DNA of 64,000 bases, from the NCBI GenBank assembly GCA_963722295.1, contig CAVRLB010000010.1, forward strand, positions 124,001-188,000, in the 5' to 3' direction. The DNA is from Brooklawnia sp032229645 (GTDB lineage: Bacteria; Actinomycetota; Actinomycetes; Propionibacteriales; Propionibacteriaceae). The notes under the pieces are model-generated. The model was not told the origin of the DNA, made no database searches, and worked only from the letters and a program-made list of their open reading frames with translations. The position numbers were made by a program, and so were the translations under genes. Every line of letters begins with the position of its first letter. Position 1 is the stretch's first letter. Positions 9,170 to 16,732 of this stretch are shown here, one piece after another.

Positions 9170-9964
9170 ATGAGCATCACGAATCCGAGCGTGCCCGACC
9201 CCGGCGGCCCGGCCCCCATCGAGGCAATCGATCGCGCCCTGACGTTGCTCACCGGCCTTGCCGAGGCCGGCCCGGAGCCCGTTCCGCTCACCGCGCTCTG
9301 CAGGCACCTGAATCTGAACAAGTCGACCGCCTACCGTGCACTGGCCACCATGCGCGCCCGCGGCTTCGTCTCCCAGGACCTCGACGGCGGCTATCGGCTC
9401 GGCGCTGCAGCAATCGGCCTGGGCGCAAACTACTTCGGTCCCGCCGCGCTCGCCCAGTCGCTACACCCCGCGCTCGTCGTCCTCGCCCGTGAGGTGGACG
9501 AACTGGTGCACCTCGGTGTCCTCAACGGCGATCGTGTCATCTACGTCGACAAGGTCGAGCCCGACAAGGCCATCCGCGTCTGGTCACAGGTGGGCCGCAA
9601 CGCACCGGCCGCCACCACGTCGCTGGGCCGCGCGATCCTCGCCTACCGTCCGATCCCGGACGATCAGCTGGACGCCTTCGCTCACTCCGAGATCGAGGTG
9701 GCACAGTTGCGCCAGGCGATGGCCGCGGCGCGCCAGCGCGGCTACGCCACCGAGATCGAGGAGAACGAACCCGGCATCGCCTGCCTTGGCGTACCGCTGC
9801 TGTCGAATGGTGGCGCGATCGCCGCCCTCAGTGTGACCATGCTTGCCAGCGATGTGGACGACCGGCGGATCGCCGAGGTTGCTGCCCGAATCGCCGAGCT
9901 GGTGCCACCCCGGCTGCCCGACGACGTCGAACTGCCCGTCGCGCTGACTCACGATCGACGATAG
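9170..9964 (+). CDS. IclR family transcriptional regulator (probable kdgK-eda regulator)
   Basis: 264 residues from ATG 9170. An in-frame ATG at 9131 lies inside a TATGAT -10-like hexamer, which makes the downstream start more likely; neither has a clear Shine-Dalgarno sequence. A winged helix-turn-helix occupies about residues 18-80 (PLTALCRHLNLNKSTAYRALATMRARGF), followed by the IclR effector-binding domain. The divergent position next to kdgK-eda and the inverted repeats between them suggest it senses a KDG-type sugar acid. Members of this family such as KdgR control pectin and uronate catabolism. The ligand assignment is inference. Confidence 0.88.
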   Translation: MSITNPSVPDPGGPAPIEAIDRALTLLTGLAEAGPEPVPLTALCRHLNLNKSTAYRALATMRARGFVSQDLDGGYRLGAAAIGLGANYFGPAALAQSLHPALVVLAREVDELVHLGVLNGDRVIYVDKVEPDKAIRVWSQVGRNAPAATTSLGRAILAYRPIPDDQLDAFAHSEIEVAQLRQAMAAARQRGYATEIEENEPGIACLGVPLLSNGGAIAALSVTMLASDVDDRRIAEVAARIAELVPPRLPDDVELPVALTHDRR

Positions 9965-10142
9965 CTAAAGGCCTAACCCGGGCAGCGAAGGCAACAGCCG
10001 TAGTCATCAGCCGTTTGATCAAGAAACCTGAGATATGGCTGACAACTCCGAGCTCCGGCTGGCATGTTGGGTTAACCCGTGGCATCCTTGTCTACACGGT
10101 CGTTTCCGGCAGTCCCCCCGGCTTGCCGATGTGCGATCGGCT

Positions 10143-10184
10143 GTCGGGGCTCGCGTCCCAGGGGGTGGGTGCGCGAGCCCCGAC
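10143..10184. terminator. Perfect 13-bp-arm hairpin
   Basis: GTCGGGGCTCGCG (10143-10155) pairs perfectly with CGCGAGCCCCGAC (10172-10184) across a 16-base loop. No T-run follows on either strand. It lies 180 bases beyond the IclR stop, rather far for a simple terminator, so a structured or mobile-element remnant is also possible. Confidence 0.5.
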
Positions 10185-10223
10185 CTCACGTCCGCCGCAG
10201 CTGGCCAAATGCCCGCCGCCACC

Positions 10224-10325
10224 GCATCGACTACCGCTAATCACAACAGCTAGCGAATAGCCGGTAGTCGCTGCTACTTCCGGCAGCCGCTGCCAACACC
10301 GGGCGTCCAAACCGGCAGCCGCTGC
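10224..10325. repeat. Dispersed 13-base unit, cluster A
   Basis: Units related to CGGTAGCCGCTGC lie at 10224-10236 (minus; GCATCGACTACCG), 10262-10274 (CGGTAGTCGCTGC), 10281-10293 and 10313-10325 (both CGGCAGCCGCTGC). A decayed copy on the minus strand is near 10243-10254. The changes are mostly C/T transitions that keep the pattern. The same unit recurs near 30.3, 39.2 and 61.7 kb. Confidence 0.75.
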
Positions 10326-10487
10326 GGAGCAGGGCACGGATTTCACCCATCGGCGAACCCGCGCCGTGAGCATTCGGCGCCGGGAATAACCGGTCCGCCA
10401 CGCGGGTTGTCAACACATCGGTCGCTGGTCGGAGCACCCCGCGCCGATCGCACCATTCGAAGCATCCAATACCATCAGGAGAAGTAA

Positions 10488-10868
10488 ATGGCCACCGTCA
10501 CGATTACGACTGACAACCTTGACGAGACCCTGACCGACAACGACATCGTCTTCCTCGACTTCTGGGCCGAGTGGTGCCACCCTTGCCGCAACTTCGCGCC
10601 CGTCTTCGAGCAAGCCAGCGAGACCTACCCCGAGATCACGTTCGGCAAGGTCGACACCGAAGACCAGCAGCAACTGGCAGGCGCGGCAGGCATCACTTCG
10701 ATCCCCACGCTGATGATCTTCCGCGGCGGCATCCCGGTCTTCTCGCAGGCCGGTGCGCTCCCCGCCTCAGCCCTCGACAGCCTGGTCGAGCAGGTCCGCG
10801 GCCTCGACATGGACGAGGTACGCAGCGCCTACGCGCAGGCGTCCGAGGCTGACGCCGACGAGAACTGA
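10488..10868 (+). CDS. Thioredoxin with WCHPC active site
   Basis: 126-residue cytoplasmic thioredoxin-fold protein. The redox centre is W29-C30-H31-P32-C33, with His where classical thioredoxins have Gly (WCGPC). The cis-proline loop SIPT and the surrounding core (FGKVDTEDQQQLAGAAGITSIPTLMIF) are standard. A short acidic C-terminal extension follows the last helix. AGGAG precedes the ATG by about 5-6 bases. A His at this position would be expected to raise the redox potential, as in DsbA-type CxHC centres, so its job may differ from general thioredoxin reduction. It is monocistronic with a probable terminator at 10886-10909. Confidence 0.9.
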   Translation: MATVTITTDNLDETLTDNDIVFLDFWAEWCHPCRNFAPVFEQASETYPEITFGKVDTEDQQQLAGAAGITSIPTLMIFRGGIPVFSQAGALPASALDSLVEQVRGLDMDEVRSAYAQASEADADEN

Positions 10869-10885
10869 GCACTACTTCTCAGCCG

Positions 10886-10909
10886 GGCTCGGGCTCTGTG
10901 ATCCGAGCC
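10886..10909 (+). terminator. Probable terminator after thioredoxin
   Basis: GGCTCGG (10886-10892) pairs with CCGAGCC (10903-10909) over a 10-base loop, 18 bases after the thioredoxin stop. It has no strong T-run, as is common in high-GC actinobacteria. Confidence 0.5.
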
Positions 10910-11099
10910 GAATCCCCTTGTCGCCACCCGTGCAGTAACATCTCCAGGAGCCCATTCGCCGGTGCACTGCGACGCGCACATAGCGCAATGACCTAGTATC
11001 GCTGATGAGATTGTTTCGGTCGGGCGCTACCCGAGCGGAACTCGCCGAGATGGCAGCGCTATCGGGCACCGATGGCAGATGCGGCTGAAGGGAGGCCAG

Positions 11100-11816
11100 A
11101 TGGGCTGGTTGCATGGCGTAGAGCGCAAGCTTGAGAGCGCGGTCAACACCGTTTTCGCGCGAGCCTTCCGCGGCGAAGTCGAGCCCATTGAGATCGCCAC
11201 CCGACTGACCAAGGAGTTGGACGCGCAGGCCAAGCTCCTGAACCGCGACAAGCGACTCGTCCCGAACAACTTCACCGTCCACCTTTCTACGCACGACTAC
11301 GACGAACTCGCACCGATGGCGCGGGCCATCAACGACGACATCGTCCCGGAATTGCGCCGCCACGCAGGCGAACGGCACTACGTCTTCAATGGTCCGATCC
11401 GCATCGACTACGAATGCGACGAATCCTTGACGGTCGGACGATTTCGCGTCAGTTCCGAGGCTGTCGCGACTGTCGCCGAAACCGGCGGCGCCGCCTCCAC
11501 CACCGCCATCAAACGGGCTCCGCTGGTGCTCGAGGTCAATGGCGTACGTCATCCACTGCTGCCCCCCGGTTTCACCATCGGGCGCGGGAGCGAAGCCGAT
11601 CTGCGCATCAATGATCCCGGCATCTCCCGCCAGCATGCTCGCATCATCGTCCAGCCCGTCGCTAACGGCGAGATTCTCGTGAGCATCGAGGACCTCGGAT
11701 CGACCAATGGCGTGATCGTCAACGGTCAACGGGTTACCAATGTGGCCCTCGCCGACGGATCTCGCATCGAGATCGGTTCGACGCGGATGCTCGTCCATTC
11801 ACCAGTGGGGTCCTGA
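11100..11816 (+). CDS. fhaA: FHA domain protein FhaA (DUF3662-FHA)
   Basis: 238 residues from ATG 11100, chosen over ATG 11079 because GGGAGG lies just before it. The N-terminal DUF3662 domain (about 1-115) is followed, after a short linker, by an FHA phosphothreonine-binding domain (about 141-235) with GR 161-162, SRQH 176-179 and STNG 201-204. In mycobacteria FhaA binds phosphorylated kinases and MviN to control peptidoglycan precursor flipping. The mycobacterial protein is over 500 residues because of a long disordered linker, and here that linker is nearly gone. First gene of the envelope/division cluster; a TAGTAT hexamer at 10994-10999 is a weak candidate -10 box. Confidence 0.92.
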   Translation: MGWLHGVERKLESAVNTVFARAFRGEVEPIEIATRLTKELDAQAKLLNRDKRLVPNNFTVHLSTHDYDELAPMARAINDDIVPELRRHAGERHYVFNGPIRIDYECDESLTVGRFRVSSEAVATVAETGGAASTTAIKRAPLVLEVNGVRHPLLPPGFTIGRGSEADLRINDPGISRQHARIIVQPVANGEILVSIEDLGSTNGVIVNGQRVTNVALADGSRIEIGSTRMLVHSPVGS

Positions 11817-11819
11817 CCT

Positions 11820-12335
11820 TTGAGTACCGTTCTCGTAGCCGCCCTGAAGGTCGGGTTCCTCGTCCTGATGTGGGTCTTCATCCTTTTCGTCACGAATGTG
11901 ATCCGTGTCGATCTCTTCGGACGCCGAGTCACCGCGGAGGAACTGGTGGCCGCCGACGAGCAGGCCTCTTCGCTGACGAAGAATTCACTCTCCACAGGAT
12001 CGCGCGGCCGTCGGGCCCATGCCGAGTCACCGCCCGCAGTCCCCACCAAAGTGGCCATTACGACCGGCAGGGGCGCGGGCACCAACGCCGCGTTACCCGG
12101 GATCGGCCAGGAGATCATCCTGGGCAGGGCATCGACCTGCGACCTCGACATCAACGACGACTACGCGTCCAGCAGGCATGCGAAAATCTGGCGTGACGAC
12201 CAGGGCTTCGTCGTCGAAGACCTGCTGTCGACCAATGGCACCTATGTGAACGGCCAGCGCATCAGCCAACCCACGCGAATCGAGCGGGGCGACATCGTGC
12301 GCGTCGGCCGCTCCCAGATGCAACTGGACGGCTGA
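11820..12335 (+). CDS. fhaB: Membrane-anchored FHA protein FhaB/FipA
   Basis: 171 residues starting with TTG at 11820, three bases after the fhaA stop. A single N-terminal membrane helix spans about residues 5-26, followed by a polar linker and a C-terminal FHA domain (GR 102-103, SSRH 117-120, STNG 137-140). In mycobacteria FhaB (FipA) docks phosphorylated partners at the division site. It is tightly packed between fhaA and pstP, with one base to pstP, which supports a single transcript with the phosphatase and kinase. Confidence 0.92.
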   Translation: MSTVLVAALKVGFLVLMWVFILFVTNVIRVDLFGRRVTAEELVAADEQASSLTKNSLSTGSRGRRAHAESPPAVPTKVAITTGRGAGTNAALPGIGQEIILGRASTCDLDINDDYASSRHAKIWRDDQGFVVEDLLSTNGTYVNGQRISQPTRIERGDIVRVGRSQMQLDG

Positions 12336-12336
12336 G

Positions 12337-13869
12337 ATGGCGTTCTCGCTGCAGATCCGCGCACACTCCGAGATCGGGTTGGTGCGCAACAACAATCAGG
12401 ACTCGGCGTACGTCTCGCCGCACCTGATCGTCGTTGCGGACGGTATGGGAGGTGCTGCCGCCGGTGATCTCGCCAGTTCGGTGGCCATCCGCGAATTGCA
12501 GCGGGTCGACGAGCAGAACCTTGCCGCGGACGCGTCCGGAGGCGGGCCGCTCGCGTCCGGCCAGATGCTGGAGGCGCTCAGCGGCGCTCTGGCCAAAGCC
12601 AATGACGCGCTCTCCGACCTCGTCGAATGGGATCGCTCATTCGAAGGCATGGGCACAACCGTCTGCGGGGCGATGTTCGACGGTGAGCACTACGGCATCT
12701 GCCACATCGGCGATTCTCGCGGCTATCTGCTACGCGATGGCGAACTGACCCGGCTCACCCACGACCATTCCTGGGTGCAGTCGTTGATCGACGAAGGCAA
12801 GATCACCCCTGAAGAGGCGGCCAAGCACCCGCATCGCTCGCTGCTGCTCAAGGTGCTCAACGGCCAACCGGTACACACCCCGGATTTCACGCTGGTGGAC
12901 GCCAAGCTCGGCGACCGGCTGCTCTTCTGCTCGGACGGCCTGTGCGGGATGGTCGACAACGACGAGATCATCCGCAAGCTGCTGTCGGCTGACAAGCCTC
13001 TCGAATCGATCGTCCGCTCGCTGACCCAGGCCGCCCACCAAGGCGGCGGTCTCGACAACATCACCCTGATCGTTGCCGATGTCGTCGAGCACGACGACGC
13101 TTTGCAGGCGGTGCCACCGCAGGTGCTCGGCGCCGCAGAGACGCTGAAGATCCCCGAGATCGACTTCTCCGAACCGATCCAGCTCTCCGAGTTCATCGAG
13201 AACACCACCCGGCTGCCGCGCGAACGTGTCCCGGCATCAGACGGAAAGGCGATCAGCGACGAGGCACTGCCCGACGGCGTCATCGATCCCGACCGTTTCG
13301 AAGCGATCCGTTACACCCCGCATATCGCCAGCCGGCGGCGCCGATGGATCGGCTGGGTGGTGACCATCCTGGTCATCCTGGCGGTGCTAGTGGCCGGCGT
13401 CTTCGGCGGTCGCGCCTACATCGAGTCTCAACACTTCATCGGCCCGGACGATGAGCATGTCGCGATCTATCAGGGCATCCCCGAACAGATCCTCGGCCAT
13501 CCGCTGTCGACGCTGACCCAGAGCAGTGAGATCGTGGTGGCGGATCTGCCGCCCTACTATGCCTCGAAGGTACGCAACAAGGAGTTGCGCTACGCCTCCG
13601 AACACGCCGCCCAGACCCAGGTCGAGATGCTCGGCGAGATGGCCGAGCGCTGCAAGGCCGAGCGGGCCGCCAGCGTCCCTGCCGAATCCTCCACACCACA
13701 GACCCCCGGCGCCGACAGTCCTGCCACAGATTCCCCCGCTGAGACCCAATCGCCCACCGACTCCGGCTCCGCACCCGTGACACCGGTCGGCACGGCTTCT
13801 GCGGTCGGTTCCGGCACGCCCGGCTCGTCGGCTTCGACCAGCCGTCCCGACCTCGAGGCATGTGGATGA
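12337..13869 (+). CDS. pstP: PP2C-type Ser/Thr protein phosphatase PstP
   Basis: 510 residues. The PP2C catalytic domain (about 1-240) has metal-binding residues in RNNNQD (Asp22), VADGMGG (Asp35) and the late GGGLDNIT segment. A membrane helix follows at about 337-358, and then an extracytoplasmic region ending in a Pro/Ser/Thr-rich stretch. It dephosphorylates the PASTA kinase and its substrates in cell-wall and division control. The last bases overlap the start of rodA, giving translational coupling. Confidence 0.95.
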   Translation: MAFSLQIRAHSEIGLVRNNNQDSAYVSPHLIVVADGMGGAAAGDLASSVAIRELQRVDEQNLAADASGGGPLASGQMLEALSGALAKANDALSDLVEWDRSFEGMGTTVCGAMFDGEHYGICHIGDSRGYLLRDGELTRLTHDHSWVQSLIDEGKITPEEAAKHPHRSLLLKVLNGQPVHTPDFTLVDAKLGDRLLFCSDGLCGMVDNDEIIRKLLSADKPLESIVRSLTQAAHQGGGLDNITLIVADVVEHDDALQAVPPQVLGAAETLKIPEIDFSEPIQLSEFIENTTRLPRERVPASDGKAISDEALPDGVIDPDRFEAIRYTPHIASRRRRWIGWVVTILVILAVLVAGVFGGRAYIESQHFIGPDDEHVAIYQGIPEQILGHPLSTLTQSSEIVVADLPPYYASKVRNKELRYASEHAAQTQVEMLGEMAERCKAERAASVPAESSTPQTPGADSPATDSPAETQSPTDSGSAPVTPVGTASAVGSGTPGSSASTSRPDLEACG

Positions 13870-15275
13870 TGTCTACGCCCAACAGCCAGCCGGTGGTCGT
13901 CTACCGTCAGCGCCGCAACGCGGAGCTGGCACTCTGCCTGCTCGCCGCGGCCTTCGGTATCGGGGGCTACCTGATCACTCATCTCAACCGAGAGGGTGCG
14001 CTGCCCGCCAACTGGATAGCCGTCTCGGTGATCTGGCTGGCGATCTGCATCGGCGCTCACCTGGCCGTACGGTTCAAGCTGCCCTACGCCGACCCGGTCA
14101 TCCTGCCCTGCGTGCTGGCTCTCAATGGGCTCGGACTGGCCATGATCCACCGGCTTGATCTGAGCTTCGATCCCTCTCCCAATGCGGCGACCATGCAACT
14201 GATCTGGACGGTGATCGGCGTGCTGCTGTTCGCTGCCGTGCTGATCTGGCTGCGCGATTACCGCGTGCTGCGGGGCTTCAGCTACATCCTGTTCATCGTC
14301 GGCATGATCCTCCTGCTGTTGCCGCTGCTGCCGTTCCTGGCTTCGCCGAACAACGCCGCCAACGGCTCGCAGATCTGGATCCAGGTCGCCGGTTACTCTT
14401 TCCAGCCGGCCGAGATCGCCAAGATCGTGCTGACGCTGGCGTTCGCGTCCTATCTGACAGAAAACCGCGACCTGCTGCAGCTGGCCGGACGCCGAGTGTT
14501 CGGATTCCAAATGCCCCGGATGCGCGACCTCATTCCGGTGGGTGTGATGTGGGCCGCCGCCGTCGTCGTGTTGATCTTCCAGAACGATCTCGGCACCTCG
14601 CTGCTCTTCTTCGGACTGTTCGTCATGATGCTCTATGTGGCCACCAGCCAGATCCGCTGGGTGGTCATCGGAGTAAGCGCATTCGCAGTCGCCGCCTACG
14701 TGATCGGGCAGCTCGCACCGCACGTGGCGACCCGCGTGTCGAGCTGGCTGGATCCGTTCAGCAATTACGAAGCCAACTACCAGGTCATCACGGCCCAGTT
14801 CGGCATGGCCTGGGGAGGTCTGTTCGGACGAGGCTGGGGGCAGGGCCGTCCCGGCCTGACCCCGGTGGCCAGCTCCGACTTCATCTCTGCGGCGATCTAC
14901 GAAGAACTCGGTCTGGTCGCACTGGTCGCAGTCATCCTGATCTACCTGCTGATGGTGGCCCGGGGTCTGCGGGCCGCGTTGACCTCGACCGACATCTTCG
15001 GCAAGCTGCTGGCGTCCGGATTCAGTTTCGTCTTCGCGCTGCAGGTCTTCGCCATCATCGGCGGCGTCACCCGGCTGCTGCCGCTGACCGGATTGACCAC
15101 ACCATTCATGAGCCAGGGCGGTAGCTCGCTGGTGGCCAACTGGTTGATAGTGGCGATCCTGCTACTGATCAGTCACCAAGCCCGCAGACCGCAGGTGCCG
15201 ACCGCACCGGCCGTGGTCGTCGACCTCGCCGATGACGAGACATCCCTGATCAACCTGAACGAGGGCGCTGCCTGA
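13860..15275 (+). CDS. rodA: SEDS-family peptidoglycan glycosyltransferase RodA/FtsW
   Basis: 471-residue polytopic membrane protein (SEDS family, about 10-12 helices) that polymerises lipid II. Family signatures visible are the SQIWIQVAGYSFQPAEIAK segment, FQNDLGTSLL, and MSQGGSSLVANW near the end. Three ATG codons (13860, 13866, 13869) lie at the pstP stop; the exact start is open, but overlap with pstP is certain. The stop overlaps the next start (TGATG), placing it directly with its cognate class B PBP, the usual RodA-PbpA pair. Confidence 0.94.
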   Translation: MWMMSTPNSQPVVVYRQRRNAELALCLLAAAFGIGGYLITHLNREGALPANWIAVSVIWLAICIGAHLAVRFKLPYADPVILPCVLALNGLGLAMIHRLDLSFDPSPNAATMQLIWTVIGVLLFAAVLIWLRDYRVLRGFSYILFIVGMILLLLPLLPFLASPNNAANGSQIWIQVAGYSFQPAEIAKIVLTLAFASYLTENRDLLQLAGRRVFGFQMPRMRDLIPVGVMWAAAVVVLIFQNDLGTSLLFFGLFVMMLYVATSQIRWVVIGVSAFAVAAYVIGQLAPHVATRVSSWLDPFSNYEANYQVITAQFGMAWGGLFGRGWGQGRPGLTPVASSDFISAAIYEELGLVALVAVILIYLLMVARGLRAALTSTDIFGKLLASGFSFVFALQVFAIIGGVTRLLPLTGLTTPFMSQGGSSLVANWLIVAILLLISHQARRPQVPTAPAVVVDLADDETSLINLNEGAA

Positions 15276-16681
15276 TGAACAAGTCGATTCGTGGAGTCGC
15301 GATCTTCGTCGGTGTGATGTTTCTCGCACTGCTGGTGAACGCGACCGCCGGCTACTGGATACGCACCGACGATCTGGTCAACGATCCGCGCAACACCCGG
15401 GTGCGCGACGAAGAGTTCGGCGGGCCGCGCGGGCCGATCCTGGCCGCGAATACGCCGATCGTGCAGAGCGTGGAGACCGGATCGACTCCCTACGCGTACC
15501 AACGCGAGTACCTGGACGGGCCGCTCTACGCCCCGGTCACCGGCTACTACTCCTACATCTATGGACGCTCGGGACTGGAACAGCAGTTCAACGCGGAGTT
15601 GACCGGCACCGCCGATTCGCAGTTCACTCAGCGAGTGGTGGATACCTTGGCCGGCCGTAGCCCGGTGGGTGGGCAGCTGCTGACCACCATTCAACCGAAG
15701 GTACAGCAGGCGGCCTGGGATGCGCTGGGCGACCAGGAGGGCGGGGCCATCGCCATCGACTACGAGACCGGCGCGATCCTGGCCTGGGTGTCGACTCCCA
15801 GCTTCGACGTATCCCAGCTTGCCGGTCTCGACTTTCCGGCCACTCAGACCGCCTGGGAGGGATTCACCGCCGATGGCTCGACAGTGATGAACGACCGCGC
15901 CACCCAGGAGATCAACGCACCCGGGTCGACCTTCAAACTGGTCGTCGCTGCGACCGCACTGGCGAACGGTTATACCCCCGACTCGGTGATCGACACCCCA
16001 TCGGCGTTGCCGCTGCCCCAGTCGACCCACGAGCTGACCAACCTCGCCGCCTGTGGCAACACCACCAAGACCCTCGACCAGGCCCTGACCCTGTCGTGCA
16101 ACACCTCGTTCGCGAACGTGGGGATGGCATTGGGCCAAGACACGATCGCAGCCCAGGCGGAGGCCTTCGGATTCGGATCGTCGCTGGGCGATGGCTTCAG
16201 CTCGGCGGCCAGCGTCTTCCCGACCGGTATGAGCGACGCGGAGCTGGCGATGGCGTCCATCGGGCAGTTCGACGTGGCCACCACCCCGCTGCAGATGGCG
16301 ATGGTCGCCGGCGCGATCGCCAATGGCGGCACGGTGATGGAGCCCTACATCGTCCAAGAGATCCGCGGATCGAACGAGTCGGTGGTGAACAGCCACGACC
16401 CGACGGTGCTCAACCAGGCCATGACGCAGGCGAATGCGGCGACTCTGGCCGAGATGATGACCCATGTCGTCGAATCCGGCACCGGCACCGGCGCGCAGAT
16501 CAGCGGCATGACCGTGGGCGGGAAGACCGGTACGGCCGAGACAAGCGTCGGCGGCGGCGACCACTCGTGGTTCGCCGGCTACATCGCCGAGAAGCATGTG
16601 GCGGTCGCGGTCTACCTCGCCAACGAGGCCAGCACGACGGCGACCCCGATCGCACGCGCGATGATGGACGCCGCGTCATGA
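15275..16681 (+). CDS. pbpA: Class B penicillin-binding protein PbpA
   Basis: 468-residue transpeptidase with an N-terminal membrane anchor (about 5-27). The three active-site motifs are intact: S218-T-F-K221 with the acylated serine, S274-C-N276, and K417-T-G419. It cross-links peptidoglycan together with the SEDS partner encoded just upstream, whose stop it overlaps. In mycobacteria PbpA is required for septation and is phosphorylated by PknB, encoded downstream here. PknA, which sits between pbpA and pknB in mycobacteria, is absent at this position. Confidence 0.95.
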   Translation: MNKSIRGVAIFVGVMFLALLVNATAGYWIRTDDLVNDPRNTRVRDEEFGGPRGPILAANTPIVQSVETGSTPYAYQREYLDGPLYAPVTGYYSYIYGRSGLEQQFNAELTGTADSQFTQRVVDTLAGRSPVGGQLLTTIQPKVQQAAWDALGDQEGGAIAIDYETGAILAWVSTPSFDVSQLAGLDFPATQTAWEGFTADGSTVMNDRATQEINAPGSTFKLVVAATALANGYTPDSVIDTPSALPLPQSTHELTNLAACGNTTKTLDQALTLSCNTSFANVGMALGQDTIAAQAEAFGFGSSLGDGFSSAASVFPTGMSDAELAMASIGQFDVATTPLQMAMVAGAIANGGTVMEPYIVQEIRGSNESVVNSHDPTVLNQAMTQANAATLAEMMTHVVESGTGTGAQISGMTVGGKTGTAETSVGGGDHSWFAGYIAEKHVAVAVYLANEASTTATPIARAMMDAAS

Positions 16682-16732
16682 GGATCGTGCCAGCCTTGAA
16701 TACATCCGGGCGAAGCCGGAAAGGACTGACCG

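Larger units (their letters stand above)
9965..10487. other. 523-base intergenic gap with hairpin and repeat cluster, no gene
   Basis: I find no reading frame with coding character here. The gap holds a long perfect hairpin (10143-10184) and one cluster of the dispersed 13-base unit (10224-10325), both listed separately. It also contains the promoter region of the thioredoxin gene, whose ribosome-binding site AGGAG is at about 10478-10482. Confidence 0.6.

Noticed and set aside
10224..10325. CRISPR array
   Set aside because: The repeated units are only 13 bases, occur in both orientations and have irregular short spacers. No cas genes are in the window.
3548..10374. Shared CCGCGCCGTGAGCA upstream of fadD (about 3549) and thioredoxin (about 10361)
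   Set aside because: A 14-base match is expected several times by chance in 64 kb of GC-rich DNA, and neither copy is positioned like a promoter element.
13590..14723. Long open frame antisense to the end of pstP and rodA (377 codons)
   Set aside because: It is the mirror of high-GC third-position bias in two well-supported genes. Its translation is low-complexity His/Gln/Asp-rich with no family.
15173..16597. Long antisense open frame opposite pbpA (474 codons)
   Set aside because: pbpA carries all three transpeptidase motifs. The antisense product is Arg/His/Gly-rich without recognisable domains.
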